DNA of 64,000 nt from a bacterium (GCA_020444265.1 JAHLLH010000009.1:107881-171880), one strand, 5' to 3'. Counted from the first letter of the stretch, positions 28,614 through 38,780 are shown. A program made the numbers and translations. Notes: a model not told the origin generated them from the letters alone.

Positions 28614-31600
28614 TTACTTTCCTTCCCAGAGATTCATGTTGTCTAGCTTCGGGGAAGGTTTCGGCTTGGCTGCTTCGGCTGCCGCTGCCTCGATCATCAG
28701 CTCGGTCGCCTTGTCGAGTTGCGGATCGCGTCCGTTGTTCCAGTCCGCCTGGGTGTAGGGGACGAGATAATCCGGCACGCAACCGTTGCCCTCTTCGTTG
28801 AGGTTGTTGCGTTCTGGGGTCGGGGTGTCGGTACCGCCCCAGACATACCAGCCGCGAAACGGCATACGAATGTGAGCACCATCGAGGGTTGTCCAGCCAC
28901 CCGTCGAAATAACATTGCCGCCGGTTGTGTTGCCAATGACCGGCCCGCGACCAATCGTCTGAATCGCATGGCTGAAGATTTCAGCGTTGGAGTAAGAACC
29001 CTCATTGCAGATCACCGCAATCGGCTTCTCCCAGCGATACAATGGGTACCTGGGCTGCGGGTAACCAACAACACCATCACGTGCCACAGTATAAGCATGT
29101 ACCGGTTGGGTGAGGATGGTCAGAAGCATGTCTGTGGTCCAACCGCCGCCATTGTCGCGCACGTCGATGATCAAAGCATCTTTGTCATCGGCTGCGGCAT
29201 ACAGGTTCATCTCGAAGCGTTCCACTTCGGCGAGACCCATGCCACGAATGTGCAGGTAGCCGACGTTCCCTTCGGAAGCATCCTCCACAACAGCGCGTTT
29301 TGTCTTTTCCATGTTGGCGTAGAGAAGATCGACGAGGTCACGGTAGCCAACCGGGGTGATCTCGTACATCATCTCTTTTTTCCCGCGACGCAGGGTTACT
29401 TCCGTCGGTATGTCGTCACGGGTTTCCAGCGTGGCGAAGTAGTTCTGAGTAGCGGAAACGGACCTGCCGTCAATGGTCAGTATAATGTCGCCGGGAAGGA
29501 TGCGTGTCGCGACACGATCTGCCGGGGAGTGGGGGATGACACTCTTCACCTTGAGGCCGTCACCCTTGTACGACGGATCAAACTCGAGGCCGAGGTAGCC
29601 ATCCGGCGCGGGACCATTGTCGCTGTCGCGATCCGGGTAGTACCCCATGTGGCTTGCGTTCACTTCACCGATCATGAAGTTGACGACATCCCGGAAATCA
29701 CGCTCATGGCCGACCTGAGATGCCCAGTTGGCGTACTTGCCACGCAGCGCGGGCCAGTCGACGCCGTGCATGCCGGGATCGTAGAACCAGTCACCCAGTA
29801 CTCGCCAGCCTTCGTCCAGGACCTGGAGACGGCGTCCCGGCACATCAATGGTGATGCGGGCTTTGAAGTCGGTGCTTTCGCTCTTCCCGCCATCCATCCC
29901 CATTGAATAGGGTTTTCCGCTCTTCAGGTAATAGAAGGTCTCGTTGGCGGCATCAAAGGTGATCGCACTCGGGCGAGTTCCGCCACTGGTCACCTCTTCC
30001 ATGTCATCGCCGAAACGGTTGACGCTGTAAAGGTCACGGTCCCCTTCAACGGTCGCGAGGAAGAAGAGCTTGTCGCCTTTCGGGTGAATCGCGATCATGG
30101 TCTCGTCGCTGGGCAGGCTGGTCATCCGGCGCCCGCGAAGGTGGATGTCTTCGAAGTCGATGGTGACGACGAGTTCATCCTCGCCCTCCTCCTCGTCTTC
30201 GTCATCACCCTTGTCCTTTTTCTTGTCGCGAGTCTTCTCCCAGATTTCCCACTCTTCCTGGGTACGCTCGTCATCCTCCCGAGTGAGGTAGACGAAATAG
30301 ATGTCCATCTGGTTGGCATGACGTGCCGTGTTCCAGGCCAGCATGCGGCCATCGGGCGACCAGACCGGGTTCATATCCATGTCCGGATGCTGGCTCACAT
30401 TGACAGCCTCACCCTTACCATCGGCAGACATGATCCAGATATCCGCGTTGAAGTTGCGATCTTCGACCGCATAGGCCATCCATTGTCCATCGGGAGACCA
30501 GGAGAAGTCTGGAGTGGCCCAGCCCGTGAGGATTGCCTTGTCACCCTTGCCGTCCGCATCCATCACATGCAGGTCAGCATTGCCCTTGATGTAAGCAATC
30601 TTATCACCTTTCGGCGACCATTTTGGACTGGTTGCAGACTGCTTGCCATCAGTCAGATTGACAATCTTGTGCTTGCGTGCCAGACGCAAATTCGATTCAT
30701 CCGGATCGTCTGACAGCAGCAGGCAGAGGGTTTTGTAGTTGAAACGGTCGCTGACGAAGGCGAGGGTGTCGGTAGAACCGGGACGCCATTCGACGTTCTG
30801 TTCACGGGAAGCATTGGGGACGGCGACCGTTGCACGTCCACCAAGGTCCTTGTTGACGAGGACTATTTCGCCTTCGACAATCATCGCATATTCTTCACCG
30901 TCACTCGAGACAGCCAGTTCATCGGCACCGCCGGTTTTATTCTCGATGGTCACCGGCTTGGTGATCTGGTCGGCAGCGACATAGATCATCAATTTGGTCG
31001 GGTTGCTGCCATCGGTGGCGGGGCACGTGTAGATGCTGGTGCCTTGCTCGAGGACCAGAGTTGTGCCATCGGCGCTCAGGGCCGCTGAACGAACCGCATC
31101 ACCTTCAAAGAAGGTTACCTGGCTTTTGCCCGATCCGTCCGCATTCATCTTCCAGACATTCTGGGTCATCGACTCATCCTGGTCGCTGAGCCAGTAGATG
31201 GTGCCATCGGGGGCCACCATCGGGTTCATGTCGTAACCCAGGTTGTCCGTAAGTTGCACCGGATCGTTTCCTGCGGTGTAGCTGAAGATTTCACGCTGGT
31301 AGCTTCCACGGTAGTGGATGCGGGCTGCTTTGACCCGTCCGAATGCGATGATGAAGGTGCCGTCCGCACCGACCGTCACTTCATCACCCCAGAAGTCACC
31401 CAAACGAAAAGCCGTGCCACCTGTTGTGGGCACGGCTTGGATTTGACGGTCCATCGGGAACATGAAGGGACGTGAGGCGGCAAAGTAAAACATGCTGCCA
31501 TCGGGGCTGAAGCCGCCAGGAACGTCGGTTGTTGAAGCGTGCGTCAGCCGGCTGGGCGGCCCGCCCGCGGCTGGCATGACAAAAACATCATCGTCGCCGA

Positions 31601-31859
31601 AACGGTCCGATGCGAAGGCGATCTTGCTCCCGTCCGGGCTGAAAACCGGTTGGGTGTCATAAGCAGGATTCGCAGTCAACCTTGTCGCTTGGCCGCCCTC
31701 ACTGGAGACGCTCCAAAGATCACCCTGGAACGAGAACACGACAGTTGAACCATCAGGGCTAACGGCTGGTTCACGCGGCATGAACGGTTCCACGGCGAAG
31801 GCGCTCGCAGTAATGAGGAGGGCAAGGAACAAGGCAGTTGGGAGACGATACCACTTCAT
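28614..31859 (-). CDS. Tricorn-like S41 family protease with PD40/WD40-like propeller and PDZ
   Basis: Repeated SPDGS/APDG PD40 motifs N-terminal; PDZ (LGLEFDPSYKGDGLKVKSVIPHSPADRV); S41 core (IIDVRDNGGGWTTD, NEGSYSNAEIFSHAI). Confidence 0.93.
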   Translation of the reverse strand: MKWYRLPTALFLALLITASAFAVEPFMPREPAVSPDGSTVVFSFQGDLWSVSSEGGQATRLTANPAYDTQPVFSPDGSKIAFASDRFGDDDVFVMPAAGGPPSRLTHASTTDVPGGFSPDGSMFYFAASRPFMFPMDRQIQAVPTTGGTAFRLGDFWGDEVTVGADGTFIIAFGRVKAARIHYRGSYQREIFSYTAGNDPVQLTDNLGYDMNPMVAPDGTIYWLSDQDESMTQNVWKMNADGSGKSQVTFFEGDAVRSAALSADGTTLVLEQGTSIYTCPATDGSNPTKLMIYVAADQITKPVTIENKTGGADELAVSSDGEEYAMIVEGEIVLVNKDLGGRATVAVPNASREQNVEWRPGSTDTLAFVSDRFNYKTLCLLLSDDPDESNLRLARKHKIVNLTDGKQSATSPKWSPKGDKIAYIKGNADLHVMDADGKGDKAILTGWATPDFSWSPDGQWMAYAVEDRNFNADIWIMSADGKGEAVNVSQHPDMDMNPVWSPDGRMLAWNTARHANQMDIYFVYLTREDDERTQEEWEIWEKTRDKKKDKGDDEDEEEGEDELVVTIDFEDIHLRGRRMTSLPSDETMIAIHPKGDKLFFLATVEGDRDLYSVNRFGDDMEEVTSGGTRPSAITFDAANETFYYLKSGKPYSMGMDGGKSESTDFKARITIDVPGRRLQVLDEGWRVLGDWFYDPGMHGVDWPALRGKYANWASQVGHERDFRDVVNFMIGEVNASHMGYYPDRDSDNGPAPDGYLGLEFDPSYKGDGLKVKSVIPHSPADRVATRILPGDIILTIDGRSVSATQNYFATLETRDDIPTEVTLRRGKKEMMYEITPVGYRDLVDLLYANMEKTKRAVVEDASEGNVGYLHIRGMGLAEVERFEMNLYAAADDKDALIIDVRDNGGGWTTDMLLTILTQPVHAYTVARDGVVGYPQPRYPLYRWEKPIAVICNEGSYSNAEIFSHAIQTIGRGPVIGNTTGGNVISTGGWTTLDGAHIRMPFRGWYVWGGTDTPTPERNNLNEEGNGCVPDYLVPYTQADWNNGRDPQLDKATELMIEAAAAEAAKPKPSPKLDNMNLWEGK

Positions 31860-32163
31860 TCTGGTTCCCCTTGGTATGGAGTCACAGTTCGGGCAGGCCG
31901 GCTCGGGCCCGAACCTGTTTTCTGATGAGGCTTGAAAAGCCTGAAAACGTCAGGAGGGGATAAGTTAGTCCTGTCCAATTCACCCTGCAAGCAAAAGGGG
32001 TCAACCGCCCTTGCTTTTTTTTGTGTTCGCTTGCATCTGCAGAGGAGGGGGAGCCATTTTTCCCCGAACAGATTTTCAACGAAATGGATGTATCTTCCTT
32101 CCTTGTGCGGAGAGGGACGATTCCCCCGGATTGGGGCACAGCAGGTGAGGAGTATCGGGGAGT

Positions 32164-32880
32164 ATGACTGTCGTAACCCCTGAAATATTAGATAAATGGG
32201 CTGTCGAAGAGATGGCCGCGCTTGCGGATAGTGAGTACGCGACCCAGATGAAACGTCTTGCGCCGGGAAGTGGTGAGGTGCTGGGAGTACGTGTCGCAGA
32301 CTTGCGCGAGCTCGCACGTGAGGCAACACGTGTCCATGGTCCGGAGCCCGAAGATTGGAGCCGTTACCTCAGCCGTGTGATTCCAACTCATCACCGTGAG
32401 CGGATTCTTTTCGGCCTGTACGGCCTCGATCATGGGTCGGAACTGCTGGATGATTTGTTCGGGGAACGGGTCGGTGGTTGGGCCCGTGAGCTGGATAATT
32501 GGGAATTGATTGATGCGCTTGCGACGGTCGTCGGCTGGTGGGTGCTGGCAGACATGAGCCGTGTCGGCTACCTCGAAGCATGGGCCGTACGTGGCGAAAC
32601 ACCCTGGAAAAGACGTCTTGCCGCCATCGCCACCATCACCCTCAACAGCGAGGGAAACAGCTACCCCTCCCAAACCTTCCGAGTTCTGCGCAACCTGATG
32701 AATGTCAGCGATTCTTCTCTGGTTAAGGCGGTCGGTTGGGCGCTGCGTGAGGTGAAGGATACCGATGCGCTGTTGCGCTACCTGGCATGGTGGGCACCGC
32801 GTACGAAAAAAGGCCTGTTGAAAGAAGCGCTGCGCCACCTCGATCCCGCCAAACAGGATGAGATCCTGGCGCTGGTGTAA
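32164..32880 (+). CDS. DNA alkylation repair protein, AlkD-like HEAT repeat
   Basis: VRVADLRELAREATR, NWELIDALATVVGWWVL, SLVKAVGWALREV, LRYLAWWAPRTKKGLLKEALRHL. Confidence 0.85.
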   Translation: MTVVTPEILDKWAVEEMAALADSEYATQMKRLAPGSGEVLGVRVADLRELAREATRVHGPEPEDWSRYLSRVIPTHHRERILFGLYGLDHGSELLDDLFGERVGGWARELDNWELIDALATVVGWWVLADMSRVGYLEAWAVRGETPWKRRLAAIATITLNSEGNSYPSQTFRVLRNLMNVSDSSLVKAVGWALREVKDTDALLRYLAWWAPRTKKGLLKEALRHLDPAKQDEILALV

Positions 32881-32896
32881 CGAGGGTGCCTGGTGT

Positions 32897-33086
32897 GTCA
32901 TCCCGGGCTTGACCCGGGATCCAGCCTCAACTGGAAGGGCAGAGCAACTTCGTCTGATCCTTGGTCGACGGCGGATGAAGAGAAAAGAAGAAGGAAAACG
33001 CTCCGATTTCCTGGGCTCCCTCAGATTTGGCTGAGTCACTCGTAGCAAGGTCCGGTAGCTGGATCCCGGATCAAGTCCGGGATGAC
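32897..33086. repeat. GTCATCCC...GGGATGAC inverted-end palindromic element, copy 2
   Basis: GTCATCCCGGGCTTGACCCGGGATCCAG (32897-32924) and CTGGATCCCGGATCAAGTCCGGGATGAC (33059-33086). Confidence 0.85.
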
Positions 33087-33150
33087 AGGCTCGTTCACTT
33101 CGTTCGCAGCGACAGCAGACGGCAACAGTACAAGGATTGTAGAACCGGTT

Positions 33151-34428
33151 ATGTCATCTCTTTTGATACGCGATGTCCTGCTGCGCGGGCAGCGGACCAA
33201 CATTTTCTGCGAGAACGGGCGCATTTCGGCCATTGATGGTGAGGAGCATCCGGCGGACTCCATGCTGGATGGTCGTGGAATGATCGCCCATCCGCCCCTG
33301 ATCAACGCCCACACCCACGCTTCGATGACCCTCTTTCGCGGCAATGGCGATGATCTGCCGTTGATGGAGTGGCTTACGAAACGAGTCTGGCCCTACGAAC
33401 GTGGCATTTCACCCGATGAGGTCTATTGGGGCGCACGTCTCGCTATCCTCGAAATGATCCGTGCCGGGACCGTCTTCTTCAACGACATGTACTGGGATTT
33501 CCATGCGGTCGCCAAAGCGGTCGAGGAAACCGGGGTGCGTGCGATGATCGCCGCCGTCCTGCTCGCGCCCGAAGGCACGGGTGATTTCAGCAAGCAGGTT
33601 GCGAAAAACGAGCAACTCTACGAAGAAGCCAAGCGCTATTCCGACCGTGTCCAGTTTGCTGTCGCCCCACACGCCATCTATACCGTAAGCGAGGAGGCGC
33701 TGCGTTGGTCGGGCGAATTTTCGAAAGAGAACAACCTGGTGCTGCACACCCACCTCTCCGAAACGGAACACGAGGTGAAGGAATGCTACGAGCAGCACGG
33801 TTGTAGCCCTGTGGAATACCTCGAACGGCTCGGTATGATGTCAGATCGTCTCGTGGCGGCGCATACCGTCTGGCTGAGCGAGAAGGACATTGCCATCCTG
33901 GGTGAACACAAGGCAACCTGTGTTCACAACCCGGTCAGCAACATGAAGCTGGCGGTGAACGGGGTCTATCCCTACCGGAAATTGCAAGCGGCGGGGGCGG
34001 TTACCGCGATAGCGACCGATGGCGCCGGATCGAACAACAACCTCGACATGTTCGAGGAGATGAAAATCGCCGCGTTGTTACAGAAATTCAAGGGTAACGA
34101 TCCGACCGCAATTACCGCTAAAGAGACCCTCGACATGGCGGTGAAAAATCCGGCGAAACGTTTTGGACTCGATGGTAACCCCCTCCAGGTTGGCGGGCTT
34201 GCGGACCTTATCCTGATTAATCCGGATATGCCAGAATTGAACCCGATGCACGATCTCGCTTCACACCTTGTCTATGCAGCGAACGGAAGTGTGGTGGATA
34301 GCGTGGTGTGCGATGGTCGGGTGCTGATGGAGCACCGGAACATTGAGGGCGAGGATGAAGTGCTTGCAAAAGCACGGGAAGCGTCCGCTTCCCTCTTTGC
34401 ACGGGTGGATGAGACCAACCAGGACTGA
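33151..34428 (+). CDS. 5-methylthioadenosine/S-adenosylhomocysteine deaminase-type amidohydrolase
   Basis: PLINAHTHASMTLFRG, VAPHAIYTVSEE, HTHLSETEHEV, TDGAGSNNNLDMFEEM; ATG at 33151. Confidence 0.92.
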   Translation: MSSLLIRDVLLRGQRTNIFCENGRISAIDGEEHPADSMLDGRGMIAHPPLINAHTHASMTLFRGNGDDLPLMEWLTKRVWPYERGISPDEVYWGARLAILEMIRAGTVFFNDMYWDFHAVAKAVEETGVRAMIAAVLLAPEGTGDFSKQVAKNEQLYEEAKRYSDRVQFAVAPHAIYTVSEEALRWSGEFSKENNLVLHTHLSETEHEVKECYEQHGCSPVEYLERLGMMSDRLVAAHTVWLSEKDIAILGEHKATCVHNPVSNMKLAVNGVYPYRKLQAAGAVTAIATDGAGSNNNLDMFEEMKIAALLQKFKGNDPTAITAKETLDMAVKNPAKRFGLDGNPLQVGGLADLILINPDMPELNPMHDLASHLVYAANGSVVDSVVCDGRVLMEHRNIEGEDEVLAKAREASASLFARVDETNQD

Positions 34429-34431
34429 CGG

Positions 34432-35838
34432 ATGGGACTTATCAAAAAGGTGTCACGCCTGTCGGAGCAGGTCAGCGAGATGAGCGAGGTTGGCGAGGAG
34501 GAACGTCAGCATGCGAAACCTCATCTACGTTGGCTCTTCCACGCTTTCCGTTTCATCCAGATCACAGTTCGCGAAAGCATCGCGGACAAGATTCCCCTGC
34601 GCGCTACCGCACTGACTTTCGCCTCTCTGTTGACCATGGTCCCGCTGCTGGTGATTGCCTTCCAGATTTTCCGGATGTTAGGTGGTCAGGATTGGTTCTT
34701 CGAAACAGTTCGTCCCTTTATCCTTGACATGCTGGCACCGGGAACAGGGCCGAAAGTTGCAGAACGACTTCAGGAAGTGATTGAAAATGCTGGTAGCGCA
34801 ACCCTCGGCGGGGTGGGTGTCGGTGTGCTGGTCCTTGCAGTCTATTCGATTTTCAGCGGGGTGGAATCAACGATCAATGTGATCTGGGGAACCAAGTCCC
34901 GTGCGGGTAGTTTGCAGCGTCTACCGCTCTATTGGGGTCTGGTAACAATTGTCCCGATTCTTGTCATCGGGTCCCTAGCCATTACCACCTACCTTCAGGC
35001 CTTGCCATTTGTCAGCGAAACTGTCTCCTATGTGCCGGTGAGCCAGGCGGTGATCAACCGTCTCCTCTCGATGGGCATGGTGATCATCGGCTTTTTCTTG
35101 CTCTATCGTTTTGTCCCGGCGACTTCGGTCCACACTCTTTACGCCCTGATCGGTTCAGTGGTGGTGGGTGTGATTTATGAAGGTGTGAAAGCAGCATTTA
35201 TTGTTTACACCGCTGATCTCGTGCAGTATGACGTGATCTATGGTTCCCTTGCCATCTTCCCACTGCTATTGGTTTGGGTCAACTTGTCCTGGGTGCTGGT
35301 GCTGGGTGGAATGGAACTGACCTATGTAGCACAACACTACCGTAGCTTGGTCAACAAGCCAAAACACATCCGTCTGAGCCGTTCGCAACGCGACTCGGCA
35401 GCCTATCTGCTGTTGAAGGAAGCAACCCAGGCCTTCCATACGAACAGCGATTCAGTTCACATCGAGCAGTGGAGCAAGAACTGGAAGGTGCCGCCGCATT
35501 TGGCCGAAGAGACAGTGGACCTGCTGCGTGAGGGCGGCTTGGTTGAACGTGCGGGCAAGGATTTCTCCCTCGTCCTGCTGGCACGTGACCCAAAACAGGT
35601 GACCATCGCCGAAATTGAGGCGCTGCTTTCCAATGAATCCCGTTCCGCATGGCGTTGGCCGGAATCCCGTCAATGGGGTTGGCTGAAAAACTGGATGAAA
35701 GAGAAAGAAAAATCCTGGTTGGAAGCCGCCGGATGTACGACCCTTGCAGAACTTGTCGAGAGTATGGAAAAAGCCCGTAAAACCAGCTCGAAGAAGAGCA
35801 CCGCCACCTCGAGCAAAACCTCGAAAACGAGGACCTGA
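34432..35838 (+). CDS. YihY/BrkB family membrane protein
   Basis: RATALTFASLLTMVPLL, IWGTKSRAGSL, DVIYGSLAIFPLLLVWVNLSWVLVLGGMELTY. Confidence 0.92.
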   Translation: MGLIKKVSRLSEQVSEMSEVGEEERQHAKPHLRWLFHAFRFIQITVRESIADKIPLRATALTFASLLTMVPLLVIAFQIFRMLGGQDWFFETVRPFILDMLAPGTGPKVAERLQEVIENAGSATLGGVGVGVLVLAVYSIFSGVESTINVIWGTKSRAGSLQRLPLYWGLVTIVPILVIGSLAITTYLQALPFVSETVSYVPVSQAVINRLLSMGMVIIGFFLLYRFVPATSVHTLYALIGSVVVGVIYEGVKAAFIVYTADLVQYDVIYGSLAIFPLLLVWVNLSWVLVLGGMELTYVAQHYRSLVNKPKHIRLSRSQRDSAAYLLLKEATQAFHTNSDSVHIEQWSKNWKVPPHLAEETVDLLREGGLVERAGKDFSLVLLARDPKQVTIAEIEALLSNESRSAWRWPESRQWGWLKNWMKEKEKSWLEAAGCTTLAELVESMEKARKTSSKKSTATSSKTSKTRT

Positions 35839-37037
35839 TGAGCCGTTTCTCACTGAACAACGTTGGTTTTATCTGGCAGAAAGAGCTGCTCGATATTGTT
35901 CGGGACCGTCGCACGCTGATGTCGATGATTGTCGTGCCGCTGCTATTGATCCCGGTGATGGTGATCGGAGTGGGTGCCCTGATGGCTTCGTCCATCAGCG
36001 ATTTGAAGGAACAGACCTATACAGTTGCCCTGCTGGGTGCCGATGCGGACACCGAGTTGGCAGAGGTCGTTCAAGAGGCCGAGCGAACCCAGTTCCTCGA
36101 TCTCGATTCGGATACGGCGATGGCACGCGAAATGATCGATGCCGGCGATATCCAGGGGGCGGTCTACATTACCAAGGATGGCGTGGGCAAGGCGACGGTT
36201 CGGATGTGGGTTCGTAAAAACCGCGAAACATCCACCTTTGCGATGGATCGTGTCGAGGATCAGTTGGTGGCACATCGCAAAGAGGTGACCCGCCTTCATC
36301 TAGCAGAGCTTGGTGAGCCAGAAGATATCCTGACCCCCTTTGTAATCGAGGAAGAGAACCTCGCCAGCGATGAACAGATGGCGGCCTCGGGATTGGCGTC
36401 TTTTCTGCCCTACATGTTGATCCTGATGACCCTGACCGGGGCAATTTACCCGGCGATTGACATGACGGCTGGGGAGAAAGAACGAGGCACCCTCGAGACT
36501 CTGCTGGCCAGTCCGGCGGGACGGCTTGAAATTGTGCTTGGTAAATATTTCGCCGTGATGACGACCTCGGTGACATCAGCGTTAATTTCGGTTATCTCGA
36601 TGATGGTGATGCTGACGTGGGGTATGGTCTGGCTCGGCGCACAGATGGGCGAGCAGCTCACCTTCCAGATCAGCTTCGGCAACATGATGATTGCTGTGCT
36701 GATGATGCTGCCCCTCGCGGCGCTTTTCTCCTCGCTGCTGATGACCATTGCTGTCTTTGCCAAGAGCACACGCGAAGCGCAGAGCTACATTGTGCCCCTG
36801 AACATGCTGGTGATTCTACCCGCGATGATGTCGATGGTACCCGGCAGCGAAGGCGACCTGCAGCGTGCATGGACTCCGGTGGTGAATGTGTCATTGGTGC
36901 TGAAGGATATTCTTAATGGCAGCCTTGACCCGGCGCAGTTGGGGATCACCCTGCTCTCGACCACGATTTACGCCATCATCGGCATCTTCATCACCACCAA
37001 AGTATTCCAGCGAGAAAACGTGCTGTTTCGTGTGTGA
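35838..37037 (+). CDS. ABC-2 type transporter permease (NatB-like)
   Basis: KELLDIVRDRRTLMSMIVVPLLLIPV, AGEKERGTLETLLASPAGRLEIVLGKY. Confidence 0.9.
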   Translation: MSRFSLNNVGFIWQKELLDIVRDRRTLMSMIVVPLLLIPVMVIGVGALMASSISDLKEQTYTVALLGADADTELAEVVQEAERTQFLDLDSDTAMAREMIDAGDIQGAVYITKDGVGKATVRMWVRKNRETSTFAMDRVEDQLVAHRKEVTRLHLAELGEPEDILTPFVIEEENLASDEQMAASGLASFLPYMLILMTLTGAIYPAIDMTAGEKERGTLETLLASPAGRLEIVLGKYFAVMTTSVTSALISVISMMVMLTWGMVWLGAQMGEQLTFQISFGNMMIAVLMMLPLAALFSSLLMTIAVFAKSTREAQSYIVPLNMLVILPAMMSMVPGSEGDLQRAWTPVVNVSLVLKDILNGSLDPAQLGITLLSTTIYAIIGIFITTKVFQRENVLFRV

Positions 37038-37041
37038 TCCC

Positions 37042-37416
37042 GTTCGGTCAGCTCCTTGCATCTGTTCCGCCAGACCCCGATATGTTCCGTCAGGTCCTTA
37101 GCGCAGCGGAGACCTGACGGTGTAGCACGGGCATCTTGCCCGTGCATCGCGCCTTTGGCGCGAATGGTGTGTCAGATCTGAGGATCTGACACAACTGTGA
37201 AGATGTAGGCATCTGACACAACTATGAAGTGTAGGCGTCTGACACAACGTTGCAGGTTCGGTCAGGTCCTTGTATCTGTTCCGTCATGTCCTTAGCGCAG
37301 CGGAGACCTGACGGTGTAGCACGGGCATCCTGCCCGTGCATCGCGCCAGGGGCGCGAAACCTGTGTCAGATCTTCGGATCTGACACAACTGTGAAGACGT
37401 GGGCATCTGACACAAC
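37042..37416. repeat. Tandemly duplicated modular hairpin repeat upstream of miaB
   Basis: Unit 1 37042-37255, unit 2 37256-37416; 37084-37203 matches 37278-37397 at a constant 194-nt offset; four successive palindromes and five CTGACACAAC copies. Confidence 0.88.
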
Positions 37417-37427
37417 GTAGGGAGGTA

Positions 37428-38780
37428 TTGTTGTCCGGTAAAGGGTTTCAGGAGGGGGTTGAGACGGTGCGTGGCGGGGTCTTCATCGAGACCTATGGCT
37501 GCCAGATGAATCTCGTGGATAGCGAGATTGTGATGGCAATGCTCGAGGAACGCGGCTACCAGCGTGTGGACCGTGCCGAGCAGGCCGAGGTCGTGCTGAT
37601 CAACACCTGTGCGATCCGTGAGCATGCCGAGTCGAAAGCGATTTCGAACATCGGACGGTTTGGTGCACTGAAAAAGAGGAATCCGGAGACTCGTATCGGG
37701 GTGCTGGGGTGCCTGTCGAAGCATGCCTCCAGCGAGATTGCCAAGCAGCTTCCCTTCCTGGATTGGGTGATGGGACCGGATGTGTATCGCCGTCTGCCCG
37801 CCCTGCTGCTCGAACCACCACCCGAGGTGCCGTTGATCTTCCCCAAGGGTTCCCCGAACGAGCTCTACGATGACATCCTCCCGGCTCGCCGTGAGGGGAC
37901 CAACGCCTGGGTGACCATCACACGCGGCTGCAACAACCGTTGCACCTACTGTGTCGTCCCGGCGGTCCGTGGCGAGGAACGGCATCGTCCGGTAGAGTCG
38001 ATCCTCCGTGAAGCGCGCGAAGCCGTGGAGGAGGGCTTTGTCCAGATCACCCTGCTCGGGCAAAATGTGAACAGCTATGCCCATGAGGGCACCGATTTTC
38101 CCGACCTGATGGAACAGGTCGCCGCGATCCCTGGACTGAAGCGGCTTCGTTTCATGACCTCGCACCCGAAGGATTGCTCGGACAAACTGCTGGATGTGCT
38201 GGCGAAGGGGTTGCCAGTCTGCCCGGAGTTGCATCTGCCGGTGCAGGCGGGCGGGGACAGCGTGCTGAAACGGATGGGCCGTAAATATACCTCCGACCAC
38301 TACCGTAGTTTGGCAGCGAAGGCACGGGAGAAGGTGCCGGGTCTGCTGCTCTCGACCGATATCATCGTCGGCTTCCCCGGCGAATCGGAGGCGGATTTCC
38401 GTGAGACGGTCCGTCTTGTTGAGGAGATGGAGTACGACAACGCGTTCGTTTACAAGTACTCGGAACGGCCCAACACTCCGGCGGCGAAGCTGGAGGATGA
38501 TGTGCCGGACGGCGAGAAGGTGCGTCGCCTGATGGAGCTGAACGACATCATTCAGGCTTCTGGCCAGCGGAATCGCTTGAGGCAGGTTGGGCAGGTTCAC
38601 CCGGTTCTGGTCGAGGGCCCCTCGCCAAAGAAACCGGAGGAGGCCATTGGGCGTACACCATCTGGGCACATGATTGTTTTCCCGGGCACGCCGGAGTTTG
38701 GAAGTGAACTATGGGTTCGAGTCAAAAAACTCTCCGGCATGACCCTTCGTGGCGAAATAGTGGACAAACCGTCCTCATGA
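37428..38780 (+). CDS. miaB: tRNA-2-methylthio-N6-dimethylallyladenosine synthase
   Basis: GCQMN, CAIREHAESK, GCNNRCTYCVVP (radical SAM), TRAM tail; TTG start with SD GGGAGGT at ~37420. Confidence 0.96.
   Translation: MLSGKGFQEGVETVRGGVFIETYGCQMNLVDSEIVMAMLEERGYQRVDRAEQAEVVLINTCAIREHAESKAISNIGRFGALKKRNPETRIGVLGCLSKHASSEIAKQLPFLDWVMGPDVYRRLPALLLEPPPEVPLIFPKGSPNELYDDILPARREGTNAWVTITRGCNNRCTYCVVPAVRGEERHRPVESILREAREAVEEGFVQITLLGQNVNSYAHEGTDFPDLMEQVAAIPGLKRLRFMTSHPKDCSDKLLDVLAKGLPVCPELHLPVQAGGDSVLKRMGRKYTSDHYRSLAAKAREKVPGLLLSTDIIVGFPGESEADFRETVRLVEEMEYDNAFVYKYSERPNTPAAKLEDDVPDGEKVRRLMELNDIIQASGQRNRLRQVGQVHPVLVEGPSPKKPEEAIGRTPSGHMIVFPGTPEFGSELWVRVKKLSGMTLRGEIVDKPSS

Noticed and set aside
28719-29906. 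395-aa plus-strand ORF antisense to the tricorn-like protease
   Set aside because: Shadow ORF; the opposite strand has unmistakable S41/PDZ motifs.
37186-37416. CRISPR-like array from five CTGACACAAC repeats
   Set aside because: Repeats are only ~10 nt (part of hairpins), with short similar spacers and a larger 194-nt duplication; not CRISPR.
37284-38669. 461-aa minus-strand ORF antisense to miaB
   Set aside because: Lies opposite a clear MiaB gene; no recognisable motifs; explained by codon bias in high-GC sequence.
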